In this document: positions 43,166-55,318 of the stretch, piece by piece
How positions within the stretch are numbered: the first letter of the stretch is position 1
Layout of the letters: each line of letters opens with the position of its first letter
Assembly (NCBI GenBank): GCA_009760855.2
Contig: WPIO01000023.1
Coordinates: 4,914,501 to 4,978,500 of the forward strand
Direction of reading: 5' to 3'
Source: Cristatella mucedo
Taxonomy: Eukaryota > Bryozoa > Phylactolaemata > Cristatellidae
DNA length: 64,000 bases
Made by a program: the position numbers and the translations under genes
The notes under the pieces: generated by a model
Databases searched by the model: none
The model's input: the letters and a program-made list of their open reading frames with translations, nothing else
Told to the model about the DNA's origin: nothing

Positions 43166-43475
43166 TTATTAACGTGCGAGACCCCTAGCGGTGAGGCTGC
43201 GGGCATTGGCGGACAGACGCCAAGCTAACCAAGAATCGTGCTCGCTTGTCGCTTTGACCTTTGAAAAGCAGCCGAAGTGTATCAAGTGTGTGTCAAGATG
43301 GCTACCGGTTTTGGTTATTTTTGAAGTTGGTTTTGGCATGACCTCACGTGACGTGCCACCGTGCATGAATGGCTTGAACGGCGAAGTACTGTATAATAAA
43401 TAATAAACAATAAATATTCGGCATGTTCGCTGTAAAGAAGCAACCAACTAGTAGCGGGTCGCAGCGGATCCTATT
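43166..43475. other. Unrecognised
   Basis: No feature supported between the tandem units and the L2 fragment. Confidence 0.4.
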
Positions 43476-44628
43476 GGCTCTGTGTTTGATGCGCTTCCTG
43501 CCACAGTTTATACTCCCTCCTTGCCGATGCAATCGCGAAGCACAATCAATCTAGGCTTTCACTTCTATGCTGATGAAACTCAGATGTACCTTTGCTACAA
43601 TTCCTCCCAGCCTTCCAGCACGTCAAATTCTCCTAACTTCCTTAATGCAACGTATTGCTTACATATCTACATGGATTGCAGCAAACTTTTTCAAATTGAA
43701 TGACGACAAAACCAACTTACTAGTTATGGAAAACCAAGTGCGACTCGCAAATGGGAAAGTTCAACGATTAAAATTGGCTCTGTCAGCATATCTCCTGTAG
43801 CATTTGCACGAAATCTAGGTGTCCTGTTCCAAAGTGATTCCTATCACTAAACGACCACATTAAATCCGCAGTCTAGTCTGCTTACTTTTAGCAAAGTAAC
43901 ATTTCAAAAATTTAGGATTGCTTAGGCCAAGATACTAAATCCAAATTGGTCCGGGCATTTAAGACATCCCATCTCGACTTCTGTAACTCACTGGTTGATG
44001 GTCTACCGGCCTGTGCACTCAGGAGCTTACAGTTGGGGAAAAACTCTGCAGCTAGGCTTGTCTGTCGTGAGCGTCGCAGTTGCCAAATCAAGCCACTTCT
44101 CACCAACCTGCACTGGTCTCCAATCAAGCAGTGTATCGACTTCAAAATTATCTGTCACTCTATTTGAGGTCTTCTCACTCCCTGACTCTAGCCTACCAAT
44201 CAGAACTACTCCCCACCATGCTAGGTATCGTACCACCAGCTTTTCTGAATGGAATTTGTTTAGCTTACGCCATACGAACCTCAAATCTTTCGGAGACCAT
44301 GTCTTTAGTTTACATGCTCCCATAGCCCGGAACTCACCCCCGATTTACTTCTCGATAAACCCTAACTTGGCGACATTTAACAAAAATCTAAAAACGCACC
44401 TGCTTATCACAGCATTTAGTGGGTCTTTGGGATTCGTCCATTGTGTGGTTATGAGTGCTGACAGTGTGCGTGCTACCACTAACCATTTTTCGCATGTTGA
44501 CAGTGTGCATGTCGCCACATCTAACCATTGTATTATGCTTCCTTTACAGCATATGTAAATTGCCTATAAAGAGATTAAGTTCTCTGATTGCACTATACAA
44601 ATGTATTGTCACTATTAATATAATTATT
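43476..44628 (+). mobile_element. L2-type LINE, 5'-truncated, decayed
   Basis: It starts in the region between RT motifs B and C. It encodes FHFYADETQMYLC (catalytic dyad YADD changed to YADE), then TWIAANFFKLNDDKTNLLVM, the RLVCRERRSCQI block (44057-44092) and the 3' hairpin tail AAATTGCCTATAAAGAGATTAAG / GTTCTCTGATTGCACTATAC. Several frameshifts separate these blocks. Roughly 75-80% similar to the copy at 26270-27803 by eye, so an older insertion. Confidence 0.9.
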
Positions 44629-45465
<837 letters not shown>

Positions 45466-45794
45466 TTTCTTAAACCAATGGTGGTAATCAGTATGAGAGC
45501 GATCGCTGTGACCAGCGCGATGCGAGGTAGGAGGGACAGAGGTCGGCGTGTCAGAGGTCGGCGTGATCGGTGTGGGCGTGGTGAGATGGGGATGCGTTAA
45601 TGACAACTTCCGAAGCACTCCAGCTCCTTCAGACTTTTGTAGTGAGACTTTCAAAGTTCATTCATGCAAAGATAGCTATGAGGGCCCGATAGCTGCTAAA
45701 GCTTGCTTCCCAAGTACTAATTCTCAGTGAGGCGACGATAGTGAGAAAAGACGATGCATCCCGGACGAAGCGACGAGAGTTCGGCGAGCCTTGA

Positions 45795-45955
45795 TGGCAT
45801 GCTAAGTAAGGCGTTTGCACTCACGACCTCGGGACCGAGGTCGTGGGTTTAATTCCAGCGGTGGGCGATCCTTTATCACAATTGCAAGCGGTGGTGATAG
45901 CCGTAAAGGCTCTTCTGTCGCTACACAAAAAAACGCTGTTTAATCAGCTAGGACA
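45795..45955 (+). mobile_element. SINE-A, near full length
   Basis: TTGATGGCATGCTAAGTAAGGCG, intact 11-bp arms ACGACCTCGGG / CCGAGGTCGT, B-box-like GGTTTAATTCC, GCAAGCGGTGGTGATAGCC, AAGGCTCTTCTGTCGCTAC, CTGTTTAATCAGCTAGGA. Confidence 0.9.
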
Positions 45956-46002
45956 GTGGACAGTTAGAGGGGAAAGGAATCAGGTGACCGAGTGTGTAGA
46001 AT

Positions 46003-46175
46003 AGCCGTGATGGCGCAAAGGTAAGGCAGTTGCTTTTCAGGTGGGTTTGAATCTTGCGGTTGGCGATTCTTTACTGCCAACTGCAAGCGGTGGTACTAGC
46101 CTTTAAGGCTCTTCTGCCGCTATGCAAAATAGAGCTGTTAAATCAGCTAGTATGTATTTATTTTATTTATTCATT
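46003..46175 (+). mobile_element. SINE-A lacking the internal inverted repeat
   Basis: AGCCGTGATGGCGCAAAGGT, AAGGCAGTTGCTTTTCAGG directly followed by TGGGTTTGAATCTTGC (B box): both inverted-repeat arms are missing. It then continues normally to AAATCAGCTAGTATG and a TTTATT tail. Confidence 0.9.
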
Positions 46176-46803
46176 TGCAAAATAAAGTACCGGTGCATGG
46201 GCCCTGCGCATAGGAGCTGTTTCCGTTTCATACTACCAGTCGAGCATAAATTGCTCTCATGTACACGAGCCTGACTTCCTCTAAGTAGCATGCAACATAT
46301 CTGTTGGGCCAGTCTTATGTAATCAAGTGATTCAATTCTTTGGGCAAGTCACCGGAAGACCAGGAAGAACAGTAAAAAAAGCTGGGTAAAGATACGAGAT
46401 GCTACTTGGCTGCAATTAACTAGAACGCCGTAGAACGTTGAATGGTACCCACGGATGAGCAGCTAAACTCTACAATTCTCAACAGCAATAAAAAGGATAG
46501 GGGAACAACACGCAGGCTATTAGAGTCAAATTTTCAATCTTGAGGGCAAATAATGTACCCAATTTCGTACCTTGTATTTTATCTTCGAACGTCGACTGAC
46601 TACTCGAATCTGCTTGTAGAGCCAGGGCAGTTTGGCGCTATTGGCAAGGTGCGCTGGACGACGAGAAGGAACTAGGACGACGCTGTTCCTTAACTCCCAT
46701 ATTTGATGTATACGAGAGATACGAGGTACAATCCTCGGCACAGTCCCACCTCTGCCGCCCTCTCTGATGATGATGCCGTCGATAGATCAAGATCTTTCAG
46801 CAT

Positions 46804-46858
<55 letters not shown>

Positions 46859-46920
46859 CTTGATGAGAAATATTAAAAAAATATTGAAATCTGCATTAAA
46901 TTTGGTCAGCGTTAGCAAAT
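46176..46920. other. Unrecognised, with (CT)n at 46806-46853
   Basis: One pure CT run; no gene supported in the remainder. Confidence 0.45.
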
Positions 46921-47255
46921 ACAGTTGGCGACAGAAGCTTTAGCTCTGCAGATCCTAGACTGTGGAACTCGCTTCCACAATTCTTACGAAACGACATCTA
47001 CTCTCCAACTGCCGACTATGGCACATCTTTTTCAGCGGTCCTGAACTGCTACTTCTATGCTACTCACTACCTCAACTGCTCTCCTAACTCTGCTATGCTT
47101 CCCACTTTCTCTTTGTTGCGTGAGACGAAGTCTGTTGGCTACCGAATGCGTACCGAAAGCCGCTTAGGCTGTGAGTGCGCTATACAAAACTCTCCTGCGT
47201 AACACCCACATGGTCTTTATGACTGTGGAGTTACTGACGGAAATACATTACATTA
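46921..47255 (+). mobile_element. LINE-B 3' end, young copy
   Basis: It begins ACAGTTGGCGACAGAAGC and runs to GATACATTACATT-type repeats (GGAAATACATTACATTACT). It matches 50779-51112 with only a handful of differences by eye. Both copies end in the short CATTA repeats typical of LINEs that do not use a poly-A tail. Confidence 0.9.
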
Positions 47256-47327
47256 CTATTGGCTAGCGTATTTATTCCTCGTCTTCTACTGGGATTTCAA
47301 ATCAGGCTTCGGCAAAAATATATTTGA

Positions 47328-47328
<1 letters not shown>

Positions 47329-47417
<89 letters not shown>
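47329..47417. repeat. (TA)n microsatellite
   Basis: About 88 bp of pure TA. Confidence 0.97.
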
Positions 47418-47421
<4 letters not shown>

Positions 47422-49112
47422 CAATATATTTTATTTGGTTTTATTGTTTATTTTGGTTATAATATATTATTAAAATATATTTTATTTGGCTCTGTAACAA
47501 CACTAATATAATGTGTCGTCTAGATTAACAATATCTATATCTTTAAAATTTAATGGGGCAGTTTAGCTTTTAAGTTTTAAGTTTTAACAGCACTTCCAGA
47601 GTTCTGAGTCTGACCGCTTTGTATGGATCTTGAACTGCGTTAGTCCGCAAAGTGTGTTTATTAGACACGATTTTATCATTTTTGCTTCGATGAAAATGAC
47701 AATATGTTGCACTGTTTGCAATTACAATAACATTATATTGCATTATTTGCTATGACAATAGAGAATTGCTATTGTTCCACGGCCTGCTTCAAATCATCAC
47801 ACCATCACGCGGAGAATATTTTATGATTGAAACCCCTTCAACTGTCATAGGAGTAGCAACAGCGCCAATCTTAATTATTTTCATTTTAAAATTAAAATGA
47901 CAATTGAAAGTGCCTGCAATACTATAGCTAGAGAATTGGAGTTGTTTCGCTTAATAGCCATTCAAGTCATTTTTCAGATAGTTCTGCTCGGCGTCGCTTC
48001 CAGCATATAAGATGCTACGATAGTACTAAAGCTCATAGTTTCGCTGCTCAGAGCACTTGGTTTTCTTACCCATCAAGCCATGCTCCTCATAAAGGTGCTC
48101 TGACCATCGAAGCTCGGAGTTCTGCAAGATCAGGATGATGCATTTTGAAGGTTCTGAGGTCCCCCTGTTCTTCAATGGTAAGGTATGTATGGTAATACAT
48201 TTTACGGTCAGTGTCTTTGTGCTAGCGAAGACGCTTGCCGACAGCAGAAGCCGAAACCCCAACCGAGAGATCTAGAATCTGTGAAAACAATAACTCGGCC
48301 AGAGGGATCGATTTCCTTTCCGGCATCCGTAAAGTGACTACAAAGAGACTTAATTCTTTAAAGATGCTACAGAGATGCGTTATTATTGGGATAATTATAT
48401 ATCCTTATTTTCCTTATCTGTGGTTTGCTTTCTCCCTGTACCTATTTCGGTTAGTACTCTTCTTTTACAAATGAGTCACATAAAACTTTACAGAAAAATT
48501 CGACTTGAGTCGGAGCATTCCCACGCTGTTGAGCGAATTGAGTTTTATTATGTAATCACTGTCTTCTGTATTCCAGCTATTGTACATTGCACTTGATCAC
48601 CTTGTATGGAATATTTATGGATGTGCTTCAAGCCAAATTAGAGGTCAGGAATTGAACGACTAACATAACAGGAATTCGTGAATTAAAAGTGACGTCACTA
48701 GCTTCGATGAAAATAGGAAATTATAATGTTCGGCAAGGATTACATGCGCAGCAAATGGAGCTGCATTACAGACCAGTAACGAAATATTCTAGCACTCTGC
48801 TGAGAATGTAAATGAAGCCTCGTATGCTACACTGTATTTGACGTACAAAAACAAAACAAAATTGGGCACACTGAGCTCATTCTAGAGGTGGCTCTCGCTG
48901 CCCCCTACTACTAACAAGGCTTGTCATTCTTTTGAAGGTAATTTCATTGTAATTTATCAGACCTCGGCACAGTAGGTCACAATTTCGATAGAAATTCCTC
49001 AGAGACAGAGTTCTGATCAACATCGCTCAAGGTTTGAAACGTGCCACTTTGCCAATGGTTCGCAGCGATGTAAGATATCAATGAGGTACTGGGACAAAAA
49101 ACCACACAACTG
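47418..49112. other. AT-rich, unrecognised
   Basis: No gene or known repeat. A short ATTTTAAAATTAAAAT inverted stretch near 47883 is the only structure noted. Confidence 0.4.
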
Positions 49113-49372
49113 ACTTTTTAATAAGCCATGTATCTCCGTCTGTAACTCCAAAAAGTCATAAAGTCTATGTGGGTGTTACGTAGGAGAGTTTTTTTATAGC
49201 GCACTCGCAGCCTAAGCGGCTTTCGGTACGCATTCGGTAGCCACAGATTTCGTCTCACGAAACAAAGAGAAAGTGGGAAGCGTAGCAAAGTCAGGAGAGC
49301 AGTTGAGGTTGTGAGTAGCATGGAAGTAGCAGCTCAGGACCGCTGAAAAGGATGAGCCGTAGTCGGCAGTGA
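49113..49372 (-). mobile_element. LINE-B 3' end
   Basis: Reverse complement of the LINE-B end: GGTTACCGAATGC-type block as GGTAGCC read backwards, GAGTGCGCTATAAAAAAAC, GTGAGACGAAATCTGTGGC and TCCGTCTGTAACTCC. It covers the last ~260 bp only. Confidence 0.8.
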
Positions 49373-49831
49373 ACGCATAACCTTCGATGCTGTTGCCTAG
49401 GCTTTATCTCTCTTGATATATCTAAAAACATCCACAATCAAACTCGGTGCTTTAATTAATGGCGACCGACATGTTTCACTGCCTGCTTGCTGTTACGGTT
49501 TTGGGTGGGCGTTGGATCGAACGGTAGGCTCACCTGATCCGATTTAATCCTGCTGGGAGGCGGCTCCATAATCAACGGGTGAGCGCTTATGCATGCGAGG
49601 TCATGTTGAAAGTATTCATTTACATCGAAGGTTAAAGCTAGTACCTTCGCAGGAGTTGGTGATATTCAATTCTCGATGCGACAAAAAATGTATTCGTCAT
49701 ATGAAGAATGTATAATACTGGATAATACTTCATATGAAGAATGGAGATCAATATATAATATAGATATAAAGAAACATTATCTTATATATATTCTTCAATT
49801 AGATGTATTATCCAGATATATTCTTCATATT
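49373..49831. other. Unrecognised; CTTCATATGAAG palindromes
   Basis: 49690-49830 is AT-rich and contains CATATGAAGAATG and its inverse several times (about 49698, 49728, 49822), making overlapping short hairpins. No gene. Confidence 0.5.
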
Positions 49832-49919
49832 CATATCATCATTCAATTGCATTTTCCTTTGCAGCAAATGTAAAGCGCCTAGAAAGAGATTGAGTTCTCT
49901 GAGGGCGCTTTATCAAGTG

Positions 49920-49963
<44 letters not shown>

Positions 49964-49967
49964 GTTG
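49832..49967 (+). mobile_element. L2-type LINE 3' tail with long (ATT)n
   Basis: CATTCAATTGCATTTTCC, CAGCAAATGTAAAGCGCC, AGAAAGAGATTGAGTTCTC, TGAGGGCGCTTTATCAAGTG followed by (ATT)n of about 42 bp. It is the cleanest example of the tail consensus. Confidence 0.92.
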
Positions 49968-50249
49968 CTCAGTTGCTGTGGTGTCCCATTCATCTGACGC
50001 TTCAGCTACTATTTTATATTTCGCTTTCATTGGTAAAAAAATTTTTAATAAGTGTAGGCATTTAACTATAGAATATACAGAAATCCTATTCGATAGTAAT
50101 AAAATAATATCGCAATAACGTCACATCTCTGAATAACCTCTTTGATGGTTTAATCGGATCAGATCCAGGCTGTCAAAACTGAGTACAGCTCCGGGTCTAG
50201 CTACTATTTTGTAGTCTGGAGCCCGGGTCTTAAAGTCATCCAAGTAACT

Positions 50250-51118
50250 TATTTTATTTACATAGAACTTGTACGACTCCCTGCAGCTTGTGCGACCTTC
50301 ACCACGTGCTCGTAATCTAGGTGTCGTGTTCGACAGCTGCCTCAATTTCAAAAGCTTCATTCAGAAGACTGCCTCTACAGCTAGCCATCACATCCGATCC
50401 CTATCCAAGATTAGGAGTCTCCCACAGTGGCTTGTAAAAAAATTAACTAGCTCTTTAGTTCTGTCTCGGCTTGATTATTGTAATTCCCTTTTGGCTGGGC
50501 TACCAAAGAAAGCTATTATGCCACTACAGCGGACTATGAATATGGCTGCAAGGCTGGTCTTCAAGTCCCAGCAGTTTGAGCACGTGTCACCTTTGCTGAA
50601 AGAGCTAGGATGGTTGCCGGTTGAGCAAAGAATACAGAGCAAAGTTCTTACGCTGACCCACAAGGCCTGCCACGGCTTGGCTCCTTCGTACCTAGCTGAA
50701 CTGTTGCATCAGTTTCAGCCTGTTCGCGCCCTCAGGTCCTGTGTGGACAATAAATTAGCTGTCCCTTTCCTCCGCTCCAGTTGGCGACAAAAGCTTTAGC
50801 TCTGCAGGTCCTAGATTGTGGAACTCGCTTCCACAATTCTTACGCAACGACATCTACTCTCCAACTGCCGACTATGGCACATCTTTTTCAGCGGTCCTGA
50901 ACTGCTACTTCTATGCTACTCACTACCTCAACTGCTCTCCTAACTCTGCTATGCTTCCCACTTTCTCTTTGTTGCGTGAGACGAAGTCTGTTGGCTACCG
51001 AATGCGTACCGAAAGCCGCTTAGGCTGTGAGTGCGCTATACAAAACTCTCCTGCGTAACACCCACATGGTCTTTATGACTTTGTGGAGTTACTGACGGAG
51101 ATACATTACATTACATAT
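50250..51118 (+). mobile_element. LINE-B (L2/CR1-group), RT C-terminus and 3' UTR
   Basis: An open frame at 50269-50799 encodes ARNLGVVFDSCLNFKSFIQK, HIRSLSKIRSLPQWLVKKL, LDYCNSLLAGLPKKAIMPLQ and LGWLPVEQRIQSKVL ... HGLAPSYLAEL, the C-terminal part of L2/CR1-type reverse transcriptase proteins. A frame change near 50780 precedes LWNSLPQFLRNDI-type sequence, and the 3' UTR ends GATACATTACATTACAT. It belongs to a second LINE family, distinct in its 3' tail from the L2-type copies. Confidence 0.88.
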
Positions 51119-53260
51119 AGCTGCACCGACCCCGTAGTGGCCTTTTCCAACGTTATAGCCGCAACCAAAGTTAAATGCCTAGTTAGAACAGTCATCTGCA
51201 TCTGCAGAAGCACTAAGCATTAAGCATGCAATTTATGCATCACCTTTTTATTCTTTGAAATCTCCATGATGCATGACGGTATTACATTGTGCCCACGAGG
51301 ATTCATCAAGATTTTAAATTTCCAGCAAGCAATGCTAATAAGTCGTTTCAATGAGGTCCTTTAAATTATTGCTTCTCAAAATATGTGTGGTTTCTTCGAG
51401 CTTAGCTCCAACTGCGGCATTGAAATCTTGAACTATATTGAACAGTGTATATTCTTTGGCTGCACTGGAGCAAAATGGTATCCTTTAAAAATAGGCAGTT
51501 GCGTAAAAAATGCTTCCGTCACTAAGAAACTTCTCTCCTATGAAGGATCTTTTGCATATCAAAAGCAGCTTATTATTGTGCTTTGATGACTTTTCTTTAA
51601 AAAAATAAATTCTGAATTCTTTGTCTGTCATCGCAAAGCCATCATAAATCTCTAGGGAAATTATAACTGTTTTGGTAATGGATGCATAAGTAATTAGCTT
51701 ATGGCCCCTGCCTGAAAAATTGGGCAACAGTATTTCCTTCGGGTAGGAATCTTACCTGTGGTATTCACTGCAATCAGGTACTACTATTGAGGTGATAGCA
51801 ACATCAGAGATTGGGCCTTAAATGAGAGTGTAAAAATGTTAAAAAATCTTATGAAATTTTTATTCAAGCTATCATTGAATTTTTTTTTTAATTAATGGGC
51901 CTCGATACGCATCGTGACGACAGTAGCAAAAAATATGCCTGTAAAGACTTGCAACTCCAGCCGGAACGCGCCGGCAAGACATACACACCGAGAAGGCCAG
52001 AGGCATGTGTTTCCAGCAGCGCCAGCGGCTATCACAAACATGGTCGAACTCCACGAGTTTGGTTATTGCACCCTCCTTAGTGCTGCTGGCTCGATCATCT
52101 AATGATGCTCATCTTTATCAAAGTAAAGGATCAAAAATTAACATCAGTAGGTTTGGCCATAAATCGACATCTAAGGACCAACACCAAAGCATAAAGCCAT
52201 ACCCTCATCATCATCAATGTAGGACCACATAAGTTGACATTTGAGCAGAACAACAAAGCATCAAGCCTTATCATGAAATACTCATCCTCTTCAAAGGATT
52301 GGGCGATCGGTCGTGATTAAAGCGCCTAAACATGTACCAGCAAATGATCTTTTATCCTATTTGTGAGTGACTTCACATTTAACAGAAAGATTTTGGCTGC
52401 TGACTATACGCTTGTAAAATATAGGCCTTTCTAAACAATACATATATGTCTCTTGGGAGCAATGCTCAGTCACTCTTCATTGTTGGTGCAAAGGGAGTAA
52501 CAGGGAACCAGTGCTGAGGATAATTTAAATTGCCCATGCAGTTAGAAGTTTCAGCTAAGGAAGCTTCTGTTCCATATGATTTCCGAGCGCCGCAGAGAAC
52601 CATTTCTCTCCTTATGTGCTTTTTGTGCTAACCTGTGTTTAGTAAATGTTCATAAATGTTCATTCATCAATTTGTTCATAAATGTCAGTTTAATTCTGCT
52701 CGTAAAATCGCTGCAATATTTTATTTCTGATTTCGGTCTGATAAGTGTTGCTATACATATCCCATGTCATGGAGCTTTATTAGCAGAAAATAAATCTCCA
52801 GGACGTTTGATGACATATATAGCAATTACTTGTCCAAACTGGATCAGAAATAAACTACTGCAGTGATCTAAAAAGAGGGCTGAACTAATATTTTGAATTT
52901 CATGCTGACCCGTGAAGTATTGGCTGAGTTACGAAATTTACACGGCACACAGCTACACAGTAAACGAGGCTTTTCAAAAGTCACTAGCATGTACCTCAAC
53001 AAGCTGCAGACATGTATCTATCTCGATGTATTATCAACAAGTTGGGACTCAAGTCGTATATGATGCAGATATCGGTAACTTTATTCTTTTTGAATATTCT
53101 GCTTCCTGTTTACTTCCAGGTAAGAAATGTTATACTAATCTTTTTTAATGCTTTCATGTTATGTGGAAGTCTTCACAACTTCACACCTCATTTATAATAA
53201 TTTTGTGTTTTGATTGTTACCCAACAAATTATTCGATGGCTGGACCAATCTTCTCATTAT
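51119..53260. other. Unrecognised
   Basis: No gene supported. 52150-52275 holds two diverged ~70-bp units (CAACACCAAAGCATAAAGCC and GAACAACAAAGCATCAAGCC). Mostly AT-rich. Confidence 0.4.
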
Positions 53261-53328
53261 TTCTTGACATTTACTCTTAAAAAATATTGCTACAAAAGAC
53301 AAAAATTATTAAGGGTAAATGTCAAGAA
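53261..53328. repeat. 20-bp stem hairpin
   Basis: TTCTTGACATTTACTCTTAA (53261-53280) pairs with TTAAGGGTAAATGTCAAGAA (53309-53328) with one mismatch, around a 28-base loop. It could be a small MITE or an RNA hairpin. Confidence 0.8.
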
Positions 53329-53608
53329 AATACTAAAAAAAATCCACAAGCATATGGCTCAACCAAGGTTAAAAAAAGTTGGGATACAAGTCGTAATAAA
53401 TGATTGAGAGACCGGTAAATTGTTTATGTTAAGACATGATAATTCCGGTTTAAACTTCAAAACGGTCTAAACCAGTTCCCATTTCTAATGTTTTTGTCTT
53501 TTTAAACGTACTCAAAAAAATTAATTGTTTAAAAAAATCGATTGTTGAACCAAAGTTGAACCGTCTCAGTGTTTTCTTGACAGTTAACCATCAAGGAGTT
53601 AAAGGTTA

Positions 53609-53638
53609 TAAACAAACGCAAAAGTTTGCGTTTGTTTA
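53609..53638. repeat. 14-bp palindrome with 2-base loop
   Basis: TAAACAAACGCAAA and TTTGCGTTTGTTTA surround AG. Perfect inverted repeat, 280 bp from another hairpin; cruciform-prone. Confidence 0.9.
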
Positions 53639-54170
53639 GCTTCAGCTGGACAATTTTTATTAGAGTTGGTAGTTTTCCATGCAAGTAATTCTGTTGTTGC
53701 ATACGCGAAACGGTTTAAGGAAACTTTACTTGCTTAGGCTATGAAAAGCTTTGTGGACGAAGTGCAGCGGTTTCGTTTCTCAAAAGATGTAGCACTTGGG
53801 CTGGATATCAACGTAAGACAATCATGCCACTTATGTGTTCTTGAGTTTCCGCACGAGAGAACTACCTACTGCCGACTTCTCTGACTAAATTAGGCGGCAT
53901 GAATGATGTGTATGCATTGATTTCTTCAAGATATAACGCTTAAACCTAAGATCCTGGATGAATGCGTCATTGTAAAGCCGTAGCGCTATAAAAATAAATA
54001 TACAAGAACTAATTAAATTTGAATTATTTGATTTATTTTAGTGGGCATAATGGTTTTATTTGGCTTTGGCTAGATTGGCAGTGGTTGAGTGACTTTGAAG
54101 AACCAGGAGTTATTTATTGTACACGTCTTACGATTTTATTAGTAGCTCTTCAGAGCCCAACAACAGGCGA
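53639..54170. other. Unrecognised
   Basis: No feature supported. Confidence 0.4.
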
Positions 54171-54640
54171 AGTTCTTGCACCGATCTACAAGGACATGGT
54201 CACGCCACTGCTTGGCTCCTCCGTACCTAGCTGAACTGTTGCACCAGTTTCTGCCTCCTCGTGCCCTCAGGTCCTCCTCTACGGACGATCAATCAGCCGT
54301 TCCGTTCCTTCCCTTAAGACCGCTGGCGACAGAAGCTTTTGCTCTGCAGGTCCTAGACTGCGGAACTCACTTCCACAAAATTTACGCAACGACGTTGTAT
54401 CTCTTGCTGTCGACTGCAGCACATCTTTTGCAGCCGTCCTGGGCTGCTTGCATGTTACTTTCACACTACGTAAACTGTTCTCATGCTTCGTTTCGTGAGA
54501 TGAAGCCTGTTGGCTGCCGAATGCATACCGAAAGCCGATTAGGCCTTGAGTCCGCTATAAAAAAAACTATCCTATAGAAAATACCCACGTCGTCTTTGTG
54601 GATTTACCAGACGAAGATAAATCACATAAAAAACATTTCC
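54171..54640 (+). mobile_element. LINE-B 3' portion, diverged
   Basis: TGCTTGGCTCCTCCGTACCTAGCTGAACTG, CTGGCGACAGAAGCTTTTGCTCTGCAGGTCC, GAGATGAAGCCTGTTGGCTGCCGAATGCATACCG and GACGAAGATAAATCAC follow the LINE-B order of 50680-51110. About 80% similar by eye; not open. Confidence 0.88.
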
Positions 54641-54837
54641 TTTGACTCAATAATTGAAGATAGGGCGGCGATGTACCTCACACGTTATTTGTCATTTCCC
54701 TGCTTCGCTCTTCTAAGAACTTCGCGAACGATTCTTGCGACGCCATAGCTCGAGCTTGGCCAGTTCAACGAGAGTCAGCAGTGATGCAATTTCAAAAAAG
54801 CTAACGATCTGGCAAAAGCATACATAAATATAAACAC

Positions 54838-54975
54838 AATTAATTTGTATAGTCCCCTAGGAGAACTCAATCTCTTTTCAGTCGCTTCGCGAATGCCGCA
54901 GGACTCGAGCCGACGACCTCGATCGTCGAACGAACTCACCTCAACCTCGGTTAATAAAGGCGAGCGCCTTAGCCT
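54838..54975 (-). mobile_element. SINE-B
   Basis: TTTGTATAGTCCCCTAGGAGAACTCAATCTC, TCGCTTCGCGAATGCCGCAGG, ACTCGAGCCGACGACCTCGA (B box reversed), then a duplicated head segment GTTCGTCGA ... AAAGGCGAGCGCCTTA. Confidence 0.85.
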
Positions 54976-55318
54976 CCGACCAATACATAGAGACAAAAAG
55001 CCGAGTGAACCCTGGCTCTCCACAGCGATTGACAGTCGCTGACATTTGACGTGCCGAGCTCTCCGTCTGTGCCGCCAACGAGCGCCCTCTACAGTCGAAT
55101 GTTGCGAAACTGCTCCAAGTTTGTATACATACAGGGTGGAGATCTTCGATAAGGCATTCGGCTTTAGAAGGGCCCGGCCCCCGAAGGGCAGCAGAGTGGC
55201 AAGAGTTGACCAACACATTTCGTCAACCCATTGTGAGCGAGCGGCTTCGTTGAGAGGGGGGCAGAGGCACGTGACCTCAATACTGACGCTACTTTCGAGA
55301 CTTCAGGGACACTTAAGT

